From Colius striatus (Eukaryota > Chordata > Aves > Coliiformes > Coliidae): a stretch of DNA of 64,000 nucleotides. The DNA lies in NCBI RefSeq assembly GCF_028858725.1, contig NC_084771.1:8522915-8586914 (forward strand), written 5' to 3'. Made by a program: the position numbers and the translations under genes. Each line of letters begins with the position of its first letter. Within the stretch, counting starts at the first letter, position 1. Below the pieces are notes generated by a model. That model did no database searches, had not been told where the DNA came from, and saw only the letters and a program-made list of their open reading frames with translations. Shown here piece by piece: positions 12,301 to 49,059 of this stretch.

Positions 12301-13669
12301 CCTCATGTTTTCTTAAGCCCAAGTTCAGTTTGGAGATAACCGAAAGCTTAGTTTTCACACTTAAAAAAAGCTTAATATCAGTGAAACCTCACACAAGATA
12401 GAACTGATCAAAACTGTGGGCACTGTCATTTTAGCCTCTGAACCAGAGTGAGACGCTCAGTGGAAACCTGAACTGAACTTTTACAGTACTTGGCACGTCA
12501 CCTTTTAGTACAATCATATCTGTAGAAGTGGTGACTGAAAAGATTCAGTGGTTTTGTTGAAAATGACAAAAAGGTAAGGTTACCTCCCAGGGGTGGGTCT
12601 AACATTAATGTACAGAATATTTCTGTTACATATGAACTGCAAAAATATTTACATAGCAAGAAAGTTTCCTTCCAGTCTTTTTTCTGTCCCATTTCTAATG
12701 TTTTCTAGGTAGTTTTCTTTAAACAATTCACTAAATCTTGCTAAATGCAGAGCAACAGGCTAGCTGTCACTTTCTCTGCACAGAGGTATCTTGCTGCAGG
12801 TTTGTAAGAGCAGATAGAAGGAACACAAGTGTGTGGCATTTGTTTGTTCATAATGTGGCTATCTGCAGGAGATGTAGCTATTTTAATCCACAGTTTATTA
12901 TAAATGCTTAAAGTATGTTCGTCCTGAAGTAAAACATGAGCATAAGCAAAGCAGAATGATAAGAAGCTGAGTTTCTGGATGGCTTTTTTTTTTCCCCAGG
13001 GAAAATGTGAGCACAATGGCCTCTGACATACCCTGGTGATGGGGTTAAGGAGGTTGTCATCCTTACATCATGATTGCACATACATCCCCCTCCCTGAAAA
13101 ATCACTTAATGTGGCAACATGATCTTGTAGGTGCTCCAGCAGGACACCTGCATCTCCAAAACCTGTTTTAAGACGGTCACTGATGCAAGTTTTTGTTCTG
13201 CAAAGTTGCTGGTGGGAACTGACAAAAGAATGATGGTATTGATCCAGGTATATTTTAAAGTACAAAATAGGGTTTAAATTATCTTTTTTTCTCCTCCACT
13301 GAAACACTGATCTGTGTCTTCTCTTTCACAACTGGGTAGTGATTCTTGGAGTGGAATCACTCATCCCCAGGGAACAAAGGGCTATGTCAGTACCTCTTGG
13401 TTTTTCACAGAATCACAGAGTCTCAAGGGTTGGAAGGGACCTCAAAAGCTCATCCAGTGCAACCCCTTGCCAGAGCAGGGCCACCTAGAGTAGGGCACAA
13501 GGGGAACATTTCTCAGATGAGGTGATGTGTTTCTCTTCTCACAGTGGGGAATGCAGAAAAGGTTGGAGAAGTGAAGCAGAACCGGTCCAAGTCGGTGTGT
13601 GTCATCCCCCCACTGCAGCCCAGCGGTGGCAACGAGGACACGGAGACAGAGCTGACGCTGGAGATGTAA
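199..13669 (+). CDS. Na+/H+ exchanger, NHE1/2/4-like plasma-membrane clade; 3' eight coding exons (partial gene)
   Basis: Exon joins: 199-395, 3860-3949, 5798-5868, 7011-7175, 8404-8518, 9779-9913, 11451-11517 and 13545-13669, giving 320 residues plus a TAA stop. All introns are GT-AG and all phases agree. The family exchanges extracellular Na+ for cytosolic H+ at the plasma membrane. Visible parts in order: the YGGLRGAI membrane segment and the following helix (residues 1-65), the juxtamembrane [12 protein letters not shown], an FLDHLL...IED helix matching the CHP-binding region of NHE1, a lipid-interacting/regulatory helical region with PKSSIV, then a Ser- and acid-rich tail ending in LEM. 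Membrane segments 1-10 are missing because they lie left of position 1. The tail is about 255 residues, shorter than those of NHE1 or NHE2 (over 300). The sequence is intermediate between NHE1 and NHE2/NHE4, so I give no symbol. Family membership is certain; which paralogue is not. Confidence 0.9.
396..3859 (+). other. NHE intron a-b
   Basis: No exon of a known gene was seen. The G-rich left half (about 1180-1790) has open frames on the reverse strand but no recognisable protein. A homeodomain-site-rich, possibly conserved tract lies at 3050-3180. I see no CR1 here. Confidence 0.7.
3860..3949 (+). CDS. NHE exon b: juxtamembrane cytoplasmic segment
   Basis: Flanked by GCTGCAG and CGG|GTGAGT, phase 0 to 0, 30 codons. 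It encodes [19 protein letters not shown] followed by VGEQIHIR. The first 14 residues match NHE1 as I know it and are less like the GITIRPLV...LDVK form of NHE2/NHE4. Confidence 0.95.
4297..4440 (+). repeat. CR1 LINE 3' end fragment
   Basis: The stretch GGAGGTGTCCAAGGGCAAG...GGGGTTGGAATGAGAT...CTTCCAACCCAAACCATTC and the terminal TGTGGTTCTA match the 3' end of avian CR1 in the forward orientation. It lies in an NHE intron and is 5'-truncated, as is usual for CR1. Confidence 0.9.
5798..5868 (+). CDS. NHE exon c: CHP-binding-type helix
   Basis: The acceptor is CTGTTTAG and the donor is AA|GTAAGG. There are 23 codons plus two bases. It encodes [18 protein letters not shown] and YYWKDK. The FLDHLL hydrophobic face is the site where NHE1 binds calcineurin B homologous protein. 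Too short to appear as a separate open frame; found from the IEDI/HWG motif and confirmed by phase with the next exon. Confidence 0.93.
6510..6525 (+). promoter_or_regulatory. CTCF-like core motif
   Basis: TGCCACTAGAGGGTAC resembles the CTCF core CCACTAGAGGGC except near its end. It sits at the left of a locally CpG-richer tract (6511-6610) in the intron between NHE exons c and d. Motif match only; no proof of binding. Confidence 0.3.
7011..7175 (+). CDS. NHE exon d: cytoplasmic regulatory region, PKSSIV motif
   Basis: The acceptor is CTCCAACAG and the donor is GGCT|GTAAGT. One leading base completes the Lys codon from exon c. The encoded segment includes [29 protein letters not shown] and HAIEL, the region conserved in NHE2 and NHE4. 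The end of the exon ([12 protein letters not shown]) is divergent. Confidence 0.93.
7385..7945 (-). repeat. CR1 LINE fragment, reverse orientation, with decayed ORF2 end
   Basis: The fragment begins with the reverse CR1 3' end (CAGAATAGTGGGGGTGGGAAG) and continues through GGGCAGCCTGGGCCAGGGCTCC. On the minus strand, pieces of the CR1 reverse-transcriptase C-terminus are legible in shifted frames ([31 protein letters not shown]). Frameshifts show it is dead. It lies in the intron between NHE exons d and e. Confidence 0.9.
8404..8518 (+). CDS. NHE exon e: tail helix ([11 protein letters not shown])
   Basis: The acceptor is CTTTGCAG and the donor is ACG|GTATAA, a weaker than usual donor. One base closes the split Leu codon, followed by 38 codons. 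The [19 protein letters not shown] segment matches the LSRNLYQIRQR region of NHE2 and RKILRNNLQKTRQR of NHE1. Confidence 0.92.
9779..9913 (+). CDS. NHE exon f: AKEILI tail segment
   Basis: Flanked by ACATACAG and GAG|GTAAGA, 45 codons, phase 0 to 0. It encodes YNRHTL and [14 protein letters not shown], corresponding to YNRHSL...QAKEILIRRRHSLR of NHE2. Its end ([11 protein letters not shown]) is polar and likely disordered. Confidence 0.92.
11229..11250 (+). repeat. (CAACT)n microsatellite
   Basis: Four tandem copies of CAACT plus a partial copy, in the intron upstream of NHE exon g. Confidence 0.95.
11451..11517 (+). CDS. NHE exon g: short Ser-rich tail exon
   Basis: Acceptor TTAATCACAG, donor ACCG|GTAAGA; 22 codons plus one base. 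It encodes a Ser-, Gln- and Cys-rich stretch ([18 protein letters not shown]). Homology is not recognisable at this point. The exon is supported by good splice signals, an open frame and exact phase with both neighbours. A further small exon between 9914 and 11450 cannot be excluded. Confidence 0.75.
13406..13500 (-). repeat. CR1 LINE 3' end, reverse orientation
   Basis: CACAGAATCACAGAGTCTC, GGTTGGAAGGGACCTC and CCAGAGCAGGGCCACC are diagnostic of the CR1 3' end read in reverse. It ends about 44 bases before the acceptor of the last NHE exon. Confidence 0.95.
13545..13669 (+). CDS. NHE exon h: terminal coding exon with stop
   Basis: The acceptor is TCTTCTCACAG. Two bases complete a Val codon and 40 codons follow to TAA at 13667. 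The tail contains a basic [12 protein letters not shown] patch and an acidic end ([12 protein letters not shown]). The last three residues (Leu-Glu-Met) fit a class II PDZ ligand pattern, which is only an inference. Confidence 0.85.
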
Positions 13670-15330
13670 AAGCACAAGTGATGCTGCTGGCTTCCCATGA
13701 GGGATCTGACTCTGGAGGGCTACTGTACATGTAGATAGTGTAAATAAGATGCATGTTAAAAGGGACAGCATGGGCAGGGAAAAGTATCCAGAGTGTTCTG
13801 CATGGAAACATGTGTTTATTGCACAGCGCTGGGTTTGTAACGGGAGCCAAGGGAAATGGTTCACAGCTGAGCACGAGCAGGGCAAGGTGATGTCTGAGAG
13901 AGGATTTCTAAGAAGTGTCTAGGAGAAATTAGTCTGTACAGTCTGGGAAAATTGCTGAAAATGTCTACAGCTGAAAGAAAGGAGGTTTTCAATATGAGTT
14001 ATCACATCTCATTAGTCAGCAGGGACAGATTGAACAGCAGGGAGCATTGAGATGTTATGTTAGGAAAATCTATAATGTCAGGGAGGGGTTGATTAGGCCA
14101 TGGAGCATGCCACCAGGAAAGGCAGCAGAAACAGACCTCTTCTGCTTGTCAGGAGCTGGTGGCTGCTGACTGCAAGCATTAATCATGTGAAATCATAGAG
14201 TTAAATAAGGCATTGTGTTTTCTTGCAGGCACAGCCCCACACTTAGGAACAGTTCTGTCAAGGAAAATTTATTGCAGCTGCATTAAAAGGGGAAAGATGT
14301 CCTTACTGATTTTTAATGTTGGATTTAAGAAATGGTTTGCCTCAAAAACTAAAGTGAGGAAGCTCCAAATCCAGTGGTGATACCAGGAGATGAGTATGCT
14401 AGCCCTTAAATAGATGGGCAAACCTTGTGCTGTGGCTGATTGTTTGCAGCAAGCCTGCAAAGACTCCCCAAGATGATCTGAGAGCTGTGGGTTCTGAGGA
14501 GGTTTCAATGCTTCTCCTTAAAAGATGCAGCAGAGAGAGGGACCCAAAACCTCTCTGCTGTGGAGTGCTTCCTCTGGGAAAGGTCCACTTCCCTTTGCAG
14601 AGCAAATGCAGAGACAGTACCTGAAGACAGTTATTTCCACATGTGGGTAATTTTCTTTGACACTCCAGTAAGTGTTCAAGGCTTTGAATTCTTGTCCTTA
14701 GCTGAACCTGACAGGGTAAGTTTTAGCATTGCAAACATTGACATTTTTCTTTCTCTTCCTCTTCCTCTATGTTGAAGGATCCAAGAGTATTTATTCTGAA
14801 CAAGTGGCTCTTTCTGAAATAAAAGAAACTGTAGGAATTCACACAGTCCCCTCTGTGATATTTCTGGACTTCCAGAGCTCATCTCCTGTGTGCAGAAATA
14901 CTCCATTAGGAGACCACTGCCTGGTACACTGAGGCTTTCATTTTAAGTGAAAGACACAAAGTTGTGTGTATTTTCTTTGCAATGGTGTGGAGGTCTCATT
15001 TTCATTGACACAAACGTCTTTAATTGTGTCCTGACACAAGCTGATGATGTCCATTTTGACTTGAAGGCCACTCTTCATTGCAAATGAAAATGGGACCTTT
15101 TAGCCTAATGTGTATTCTGTGTGTGTATATATATTTATGTATGTCTTTACTGATCTTAATATAAGTCCATTGTCAGCCTCAGTAAACTTTGGTTTGTTTC
15201 TCAGTTTAATCTGCCTGGCACAGGAGTTGTATGGATTTCTCTACACTTGGTGTGAAAACAGCTCATCTTTGACTATATTGTAATCTTCTATGTTTCTATC
15301 TCAATTAAATGCACTGTGTTATGAGATCAC
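13670..15330 (+). other. Probable 3' UTR of the NHE gene
   Basis: After the stop the sequence is non-coding and AT-rich toward the right, with AATAAA at 14818-14823 and ATTAAA at 15304-15309. The stretch before 15304 (T-rich, TGTATATATATT, GTAATCTTC) looks like a typical mRNA end. The exact 3' end is uncertain, and both sites may be used. Confidence 0.55.
15119..15133 (+). repeat. Short (TG)n(TA)n tract
   Basis: A GTGTGTATATATAT stretch in the probable NHE 3' UTR. Confidence 0.8.
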
Positions 15331-15514
15331 CTGAGAGTTACTACCTCCTTGCTCTGTGGTTGAACTGTTCACCTGCAATTTAATGTCCACAGTGTTTAAA
15401 ATTTCTCCTTAAATTCTGCACAGCAAATAGCTCTACAGAAGGATTTACTAAGATGGGTTTTTCTTTTTTATTCTATATCTGGAGAGCAAAAAAAAGAAGA
15501 TAAATCAAGTTTCC

Positions 15515-15712
15515 TGGCACTCTGGGATGCATCAACGAGAGTGTGGGCAGCAGGTCCAGGGAGGTTCTGCTCCCCCTCTGCTCTGCCCTGCTGAGGCCTC
15601 ATCTGGAGTCCTGTGTCCAGTTCTGGGCTCCCCAGCTCAAGAGGGACAGGGAACTGCTGGAGAGAGTCCAGTGCAGGGCCACCAAGATGATCAGGAGACT
15701 TGAACATCTTTT
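15515..15712 (+). repeat. CR1 LINE fragment (ORF2 end), forward, 3'-truncated
   Basis: The translation includes [31 protein letters not shown] and [11 protein letters not shown], the C-terminal part of the CR1 reverse transcriptase. It stops at GAACATCTTTTT without the usual CR1 3' end, so this copy has lost its tail. It lies just downstream of the NHE gene. Confidence 0.92.
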
Positions 15713-17355
15713 TTGGAAGTCTGATACAACAAAGGCACCAATCACTTTGCCCTTCTTTATAATTTATTGACAGATTTTCTTCTCTGTTGAGTGGAAGGAT
15801 TAATCTTTTTGTCTGTCATCCTCTTAGGATGAATATATTACAGAGTAGTTGTTATCTGATAGCTCTTGGTGAGGTCAGTTGTTTTGCAGCATACATGTAA
15901 AGTCTGCCATTCTCAGTAGTCTGACCTGTCTCCCTTTATATCTTCATGTGCTTAAGGTCAACAGAGACCTCATGATGTGGTCAAGCTAAGTATACTTATG
16001 GTTGCTATTCTACTCATAATTGGGATAACTGTGTCCTTTCAATTATTTTTCTAAAGCATCTTTCCTTTTCTTGACTCCTTTCATGAGACTTCCTTCATGT
16101 ACGTTCTGATCTAGTAATGGCTTAAATCTTTAGCTTTCACACTGTCTGTTTTTATATAGCTCTTTTCTTTCCTTCCTCTTCTACCGACAACAAACTGTCA
16201 TTTTGCAAATGTTCTTTTTTTTGTGGGCAAAATACTGCCCACTTTGATGTTCTCAGCTAATTATTCTTCACTGACAGCCTCTAAAAATGTGTTCTTGTGG
16301 CTGGTTTTCTACATCTGAGATGCCAAGCCCTGACAACGTATGGCTAATTATAGGTGATTTCACTTCACCAGAGAACAGCTCAGGGAAGGAGAAACAGACC
16401 ACAGACACTGCAAAAGGTGGGAGACCAAATGAAATGCAGAGGCAAGGTATAAAGCTGCTTTTAGCTTGAATAGCTGTCCTCTTGTGTGCGACTGAGGGAG
16501 TGGAAAGGGATGGATGTGTTCCAGGTTGTTCATGGCAGCAGACAATTCAATTGATAGACCTTGAGAGAGAAAATTACTCTCCACTTGTCTTTGTGAGCAC
16601 TCTTCCTTTTATAAAAAGGGGAAGCAAAGAACTACCAAAAGACTGGTGTTAGTGCTGAGCTGCTTGTTTTAGGTATTCAGGTTATGAAGCAGGTTAACGC
16701 AGAAGGTTTGCATTGCAGGTGTGTGCGTGTCCAGTTAGTGAGACAATCATCTGTAGGAGGTTTGTGCCTATTCAGGTTGTGCATCTGGTTTCTGCACCTT
16801 CCCTTTCTGCAGCAGGTTTATGCATAGTTAGATCAACAATAGGTGTTTTTAATGAATCAGCAGTGACCAAGAAAACAGCAGAAAGCAACTCTGCAGATCA
16901 GGTGTTGCTGCCTCTGGAGAGGCCATACAGATGGAGCTGTGTGGAAATGACTTTGACTCAGCCAGTACAGATATCTGCCTGGTCTGCTCAAACTTATTTG
17001 TGGAACGGGGTGTTCATATTCAATTAATCAGGCTCAACAGTCCAGCTGGTGACAGTGCTGTCCTGCAGAGAAGAGCAGCCCCATAGCAGTCAGAAAGGGC
17101 AAAGTGTTATGCCATGGCCTGGTGAAATAAAATCTATAGTATGATACGGCTCAGGGATTGCTTGTTCATGGTTCTTATTACCTTGACACCATCCCCTTAA
17201 CACACTACCCTACCTAGCTCCTCACCTTCCTTTGCCTTTCCCATAGAAACAGCTACATCCTTGCAGTACAACTGCTTCACAAACCAGTTGCCTCCAGGAA
17301 TCAAACCTGGCCTCCCCTGCAGAGGGCTCAGGGTTGCACACAGGTACGTAAACCT
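15713..17355. other. Intergenic region between NHE and TMEM164
   Basis: No supported gene. It is AT-rich to about 16600, then holds an interspersed CAGGTTT/TGTGCAT repeat cluster (16672-16827) and an isolated AATAAA at 17125. CpG density rises from about 17340 into the TMEM164 island. Confidence 0.7.
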
Positions 17356-17989
17356 TTCCGGCGTGCACACAAACGGGGGCTGCACGCTGTGTCCCGCACG
17401 GGGCAGAGCCCACTCAGACACCAGCCACGTTCGGAGCGGCTCTTACCTGAAGCTCCTCTCAAGTCTGGCCGTTGGTGATGGGCCGTAAGGACCCGTGTCA
17501 CTGCCGTTTCTTGGCCAATACCTGCTGCAAGGGCACTGGAGAAACGGGTTCATCGAGTCAACGCCGCTGGTTGAGTCGGGTCGGCAGCCAGCACCGCGGT
17601 CACGGGCGCGGCGGCCGCAGCCCTGGCAGCGCGGAGAGGAAGACTAGCGCGGGCCCTTCACTTCCTCCCTGTCGGGGGCACGGAGTGGGGACGGGCGCCT
17701 GGGCGAACCGCGGGCGGCTGCGTGGCGAGGAAGGAGAGCAGCCGCGCGACAGCAGAGGCAACAGGCAGGAGGAAGCCGAGCGCGGGGAGAGCGAGAGCGA
17801 GGGCGAGGCGAGCGCAGCGGAGCCCCCCGAGGGAGCAGCAGGCGCCGAGGCAAAGGCAGGCGGTGGGGAGCGGAGGCAGGCGCGGGAGGCGGGAGCAGCC
17901 GATGCAGAGGGAGGAGCGGGCGGCCGGCCGCAGCCAATTCGGGGGGCTCGTCCATTTTTCGGCGTGAGTCGGTCACGTCGGTGGGGTGA

Positions 17990-18183
17990 TAGTAGGGAGC
18001 CGGGAAAGGGCCCGCCCGCTCGGGCTCGCACTCTCAGGCGTGCCGGTTCTCCGCTCAGAGGAGCGCCGCTTCCTCCTTCCCCTCCCTCGCCGAGGCCGGC
18101 GCCATGGCGGGAGGCTGCGGGCCTGCCCGCTGCTCGCCGCGCCGCGCTGCCTGAGCGAGTGGCCGCCGCCCCCGCCGCCTCAG
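17990..18183 (+). other. TMEM164: TMEM164 non-coding first exon (5' UTR; start approximate)
   Basis: A donor CAG|GTACCC follows 18183 and a good acceptor (CCTGTTCCTGAACAG) precedes 18648, 28 bases before the start codon. The 5' limit is a guess from promoter motifs. An alternative acceptor CTTCTTGCAG at 18450 would give a longer second exon. Confidence 0.5.
18104..18154 (+). promoter_or_regulatory. Upstream ORF in TMEM164 exon 1
   Basis: The ATG at 18104 in GCGCCATGGCGGG (strong Kozak context, overlapping a YY1-like site) opens a 16-codon frame ending in TGA, wholly inside exon 1. If the transcript starts upstream of it, this uORF could dampen TMEM164 translation. Confidence 0.4.
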
Positions 18184-18193
18184 GTACCCGTGG

Positions 18194-18263
18194 GCGCGCG
18201 AGCGGCGGCCGTTGGGGAGCGCGAGCGGCGGCCGGTGGGGCGCGCGAGCGGCGGCCGTTGGGC
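18194..18263 (+). repeat. GC-rich 23-bp minisatellite, three copies
   Basis: GCGAGCGGCGGCCGTTGGG-type units start at 18198, 18221 and 18244, an exact 23-base period. The array begins about ten bases after the exon 1 donor. CpG-dense. Confidence 0.9.
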
Positions 18264-18675
18264 GCGCTGTGGGGAGCGGGGCAGGGTCCGGCGGGGCAGC
18301 GGGAGAAGGGCAGCCCTCTAACCGTCAAGGAGGGGGAGAGCGGCCAGTGTCGGCGAGAGGGGCAGGCGGAGAAGAAGGAGGGGTCCTGAGGCGAGGGGCT
18401 CTCGCCACGGCTCACGGGCTTCATTCATCGGTGGCTCCTCCCTTCTTGCAGGCTGCGGCTTGCGGGTCTCGTCCCGGCACCGGCAGGAAAAGCCAAAAGT
18501 TCGCCTTGCCCCGAGCTGAGCTGCTGGCTGCTCCCGAAGCTGCGGAAGGAAGGGGGGTACAGAGGGGCTCTCCTTGCATTTCATGTTTCGTCATTCTGAC
18601 AGCATTTTGGCTTTGATTCCATCTTGCTCCTACCTGTTCCTGAACAGTGACGGGGAGAAGAGGCCCCGTCCCACC

Positions 18676-45911
<27,236 letters not shown>

Positions 45912-48900
45912 AACTTCTCCCCATGGAGTAGTACATACAGGAAGCAGAGATACTTATACTGGAAACAAAGAGGAGGGACAAGAGGACAATGTGTTTATAT
46001 TTCTCCCCACAGTTTATTGCCTCAAAACCACCTCTGTAATCAAGTGAGGGTTTTTTTTAACTGCTGTTTCTCACTGCCTATTGCCAGTGGCAAAATTAGT
46101 GGCCTTATTCTGGAAAAGGTTCATGTTTTATACATTTTTGTGTAGGTTGCAGTAGAATCTTGCTCAACCACCGTTTAAAATTAGGCCAGGATCTGTCCAC
46201 ATTCCAGCAAAGAGAGTGGCAGTGCTACCTCGTTTTGACTTGTTTTCCATTCAGTATAAGTACACTTGTATCACAGGATAGGAAATGAAGCTGAATTGCA
46301 ACAGTCCCCTGATGTGAACAGAACACATGGTGACATGCTTCATCCAGACTTAACTCAGTGCTTGGGGCTTGCAGAGGATCCCAGTGAAATGATGTACACT
46401 TATTGTCCCAGCCCTAAGTGCAAACCAGAGAGGTTCTACTGTATTTTCTTTAAGCTGGTTGAAAATGTTGGGGATCAAGAACTCCTTCAAAAATTTCTCT
46501 TTTTCATGTTTTGAATCAACTTCTTCATTTGTGAGCTACTGTGGATGAATATCTGGCTAAGTCTCATCAGATGTTGATGCTTTGGAGATACTGTCATTTG
46601 AGTGAGTGGAAAAGCACCACATGGAAATAATTTCAAAAGATCCCGTTACATATACGCTGTTACAAGTTATTTCATCCACTGTTGGGGCCTGACTTGGAAC
46701 AACATGGTTTTTTCACTTAGCTTAGACTGGAGAGGGAGTGGAGATAGGAAGTCAAATGTAACCATCACTTTTTTGTTACTTAAAAGCTTTGAAAGGGTTC
46801 CTCCTCTGTGTTTGAGGTTGGGAATGAACCCTTCCATTCCTACACTCCCTAAGCAGAGTGGTTAGTGAAGAAACAAATTGAAACTGTGTTCCCTCTCTAC
46901 AGCTCAAATACATTGTGTACACTGATTTTAAAATATGGCTATAGACAGGGAGGTCAAATCAGTGCAGGTCTCTGACAAGAAAGTGCTCTAATTTACTAGT
47001 GTGACTAAATCTTCCTGGTAACATCTCTTGGGGAACAGGATCTAGATAGGCAGAATGGTAAATAATAAACCACGTGAAGCTGCTCAAATTTTCCAAGGCT
47101 ACAGGAAAACCTGTTGGGCAGAAAGATGGGAAGTCTTGAGTGTGTTCCTCCAGATGGTTAATTGTGTCTGTTACACAGACTGTTGTGTTGCAGGGCTGCA
47201 GGAATTCTGTTGTACAAAAGTTTGTTGTGATTTATGGATTCATTGTGTTGTCAAAGCTGTGACTTGTAAGATAAAACCATCATACCTCCTCCAGCTGGAT
47301 CACCTGAAGACATATTCTGAAGTTAAGGTACAGTCATTGATACCTCAAAAGGGCAAAGTGAGAATAAGAAGTGATATTTTGGTTTTCGCCTTAAACAAGA
47401 AACATTTCCCCTGGAATGGAACAAATGGCTGTTTCAAATGTCTTTATTCCAGATGATGAAAAGAAACTACATCTCCATCAGAAATATATCACCCCACGTT
47501 AGATGTTGTCCCTCATTGCAATTCCCAAACTGGTTGCTGGCTTTCTTCCATGCCATGCTGTGTATATATGCACATAATCAATATGCTCTACCCTCACAAC
47601 TTGAGAACATGCCACATAGACCCAAACTACCCTTCAGACACTTCTCTGGAGTCTTGGTTACACAGACTGCACAGCTCCTTATGGTTTTAATCGGAATTCA
47701 ACTTGAGAAAGCGGAGCACCTGCTAGTGAAAACTACCAGTGTACTGAGTTCCCTGTCAGTTGTTGATCCTGCACGTGCCTGAGTTCATAATGAATTTCAT
47801 CAAGTCTCACCAGTGCCTGGGTACAGCTGGTGCATCTTGCTGCAGTGTTTGAAGCTGTGTTGGTATTGAAGGCCTGGCTGTGTCTCTGGAAGCTCACTTA
47901 ATTAGCTGCTGAAGGGATGGAAGTTGTGCTCTTTGTTGCAGCAGATTCAGTATTTCCTGATGAAATGCAGGACATTGCTGGGAGATGCCCAGGCACGGTG
48001 CTGGATGTTAGAGTGCCCCTATTAATACACTTCATCTCCTGTGAATGGCTGAATGAAATGTAAGTGATTCTTCCCTCCCCACAGTTACTGTCAAGTGTCT
48101 CATGGGTTATCTATTTACTTAAGAATGTCATGAAATCCCTTCTGTTGGTTTCAGTGCTGTTGAGCAGGAGTGTTTGGTATTGCAATAGAATGACTTGAAC
48201 CAAATTTTGCAAATGCTATTTGGTAGTATGAACCTTACTTAGGGTTTGGTTTTGAAGAGGAGTCTTTCCTGTTTATTTTTTCTTCAGAATATTGAACCTA
48301 CTGGAAAAATTTCTGAGTTATGTGAAAGTAGGAACAGAACATTTCCTATCTATAGTGATATGCTTCAGGGCATTCTAAACCAGTTCAAACCAGCTGCTTT
48401 TGCCACCATTGGCTGCCTCTGGTCAACTAAGACTGCAGAAGCATTTAACTAAGTGCAGGTGTTTTGCTTGGAAGGCAGGATATGTGAGCTCTTCTGACTG
48501 ACTCAAGTAGCAGGAAGGGCAATGGTAAATATAGCCAACAGGAGGGAAATCCCTGGGGCAGCTGGGACAAAGGGTTCTTGGTGTAGTTGTATTCCTTGTA
48601 CTGTTGTCTTTGACAGCAAGGCCACTGTCTGTGATTGCTCCCACCTTCCCTGCATCCTGGATGTCTGTCACTGTGCTGAGACCTGTTAACACTGGTTCTG
48701 TTGTTTTGAGTCACTCTATTAATTTCAGACCCAGTTTCACAACGTGGAGTATGCTGACAGAACTGCTCATGAAAGCCAATGGGACAGTCATATTCCCTTC
48801 CAAACCTTACCTGTGCAGCTTCTCCAGCTCTGCTATGCTAATTTAAGTTGCTGATATGGCTAAATGCAAAAGAAGCACTAGCAAACCCACTGCTGTGCTC

Positions 48901-49059
48901 AGTCAGGAGTTCAGTATTGGAGCTGCTGTAAGACAGCTGAATGTTGCAACCAGAGTCAGGTGGGAGGGAAGGCAGAGGACTGTTCACTCTTCTTGATGGT
49001 GAACTGCTGCTTCTTTGCTTCTGTATAGCATCAGTGAAGCTGCCTGAGCCAGAGTGGAA

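Larger units (their letters stand above)
17360..18560 (+). promoter_or_regulatory. TMEM164: CpG island and promoter of TMEM164
   Basis: A very GC-rich, CpG-dense stretch unlike anything else in the window. It contains a CCAAT box (AGCCAATTC near 17932), a TTTTTCGGCG E2F-like site followed by GTCACGTCGG (CRE/E-box-like, about 17957-17975), GC boxes (GGGCCCGCCCGC near 18010) and GCCATGGCGGG (YY1-like, 18102). There is no TATA box, so initiation is probably dispersed, about 17950-18060. No oppositely directed gene was found on the left. Confidence 0.85.

Noticed and set aside
17270-17370. tRNA-like T-arm on the minus strand (CCAGGTTTGATTCCTGG)
   Set aside because: Stem and 7-base loop are right, but the loop lacks C56 and no D-arm, anticodon arm or matching acceptor stem is present upstream.
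17472-18389. 305-codon open frame on + and 274-codon frame on - (17600-18424) in the CpG island
   Set aside because: Both are Arg/Ala/Gly/Pro-rich without any domain. Stop codons are rare at this GC content, and the same bases carry promoter and 5' UTR signals.
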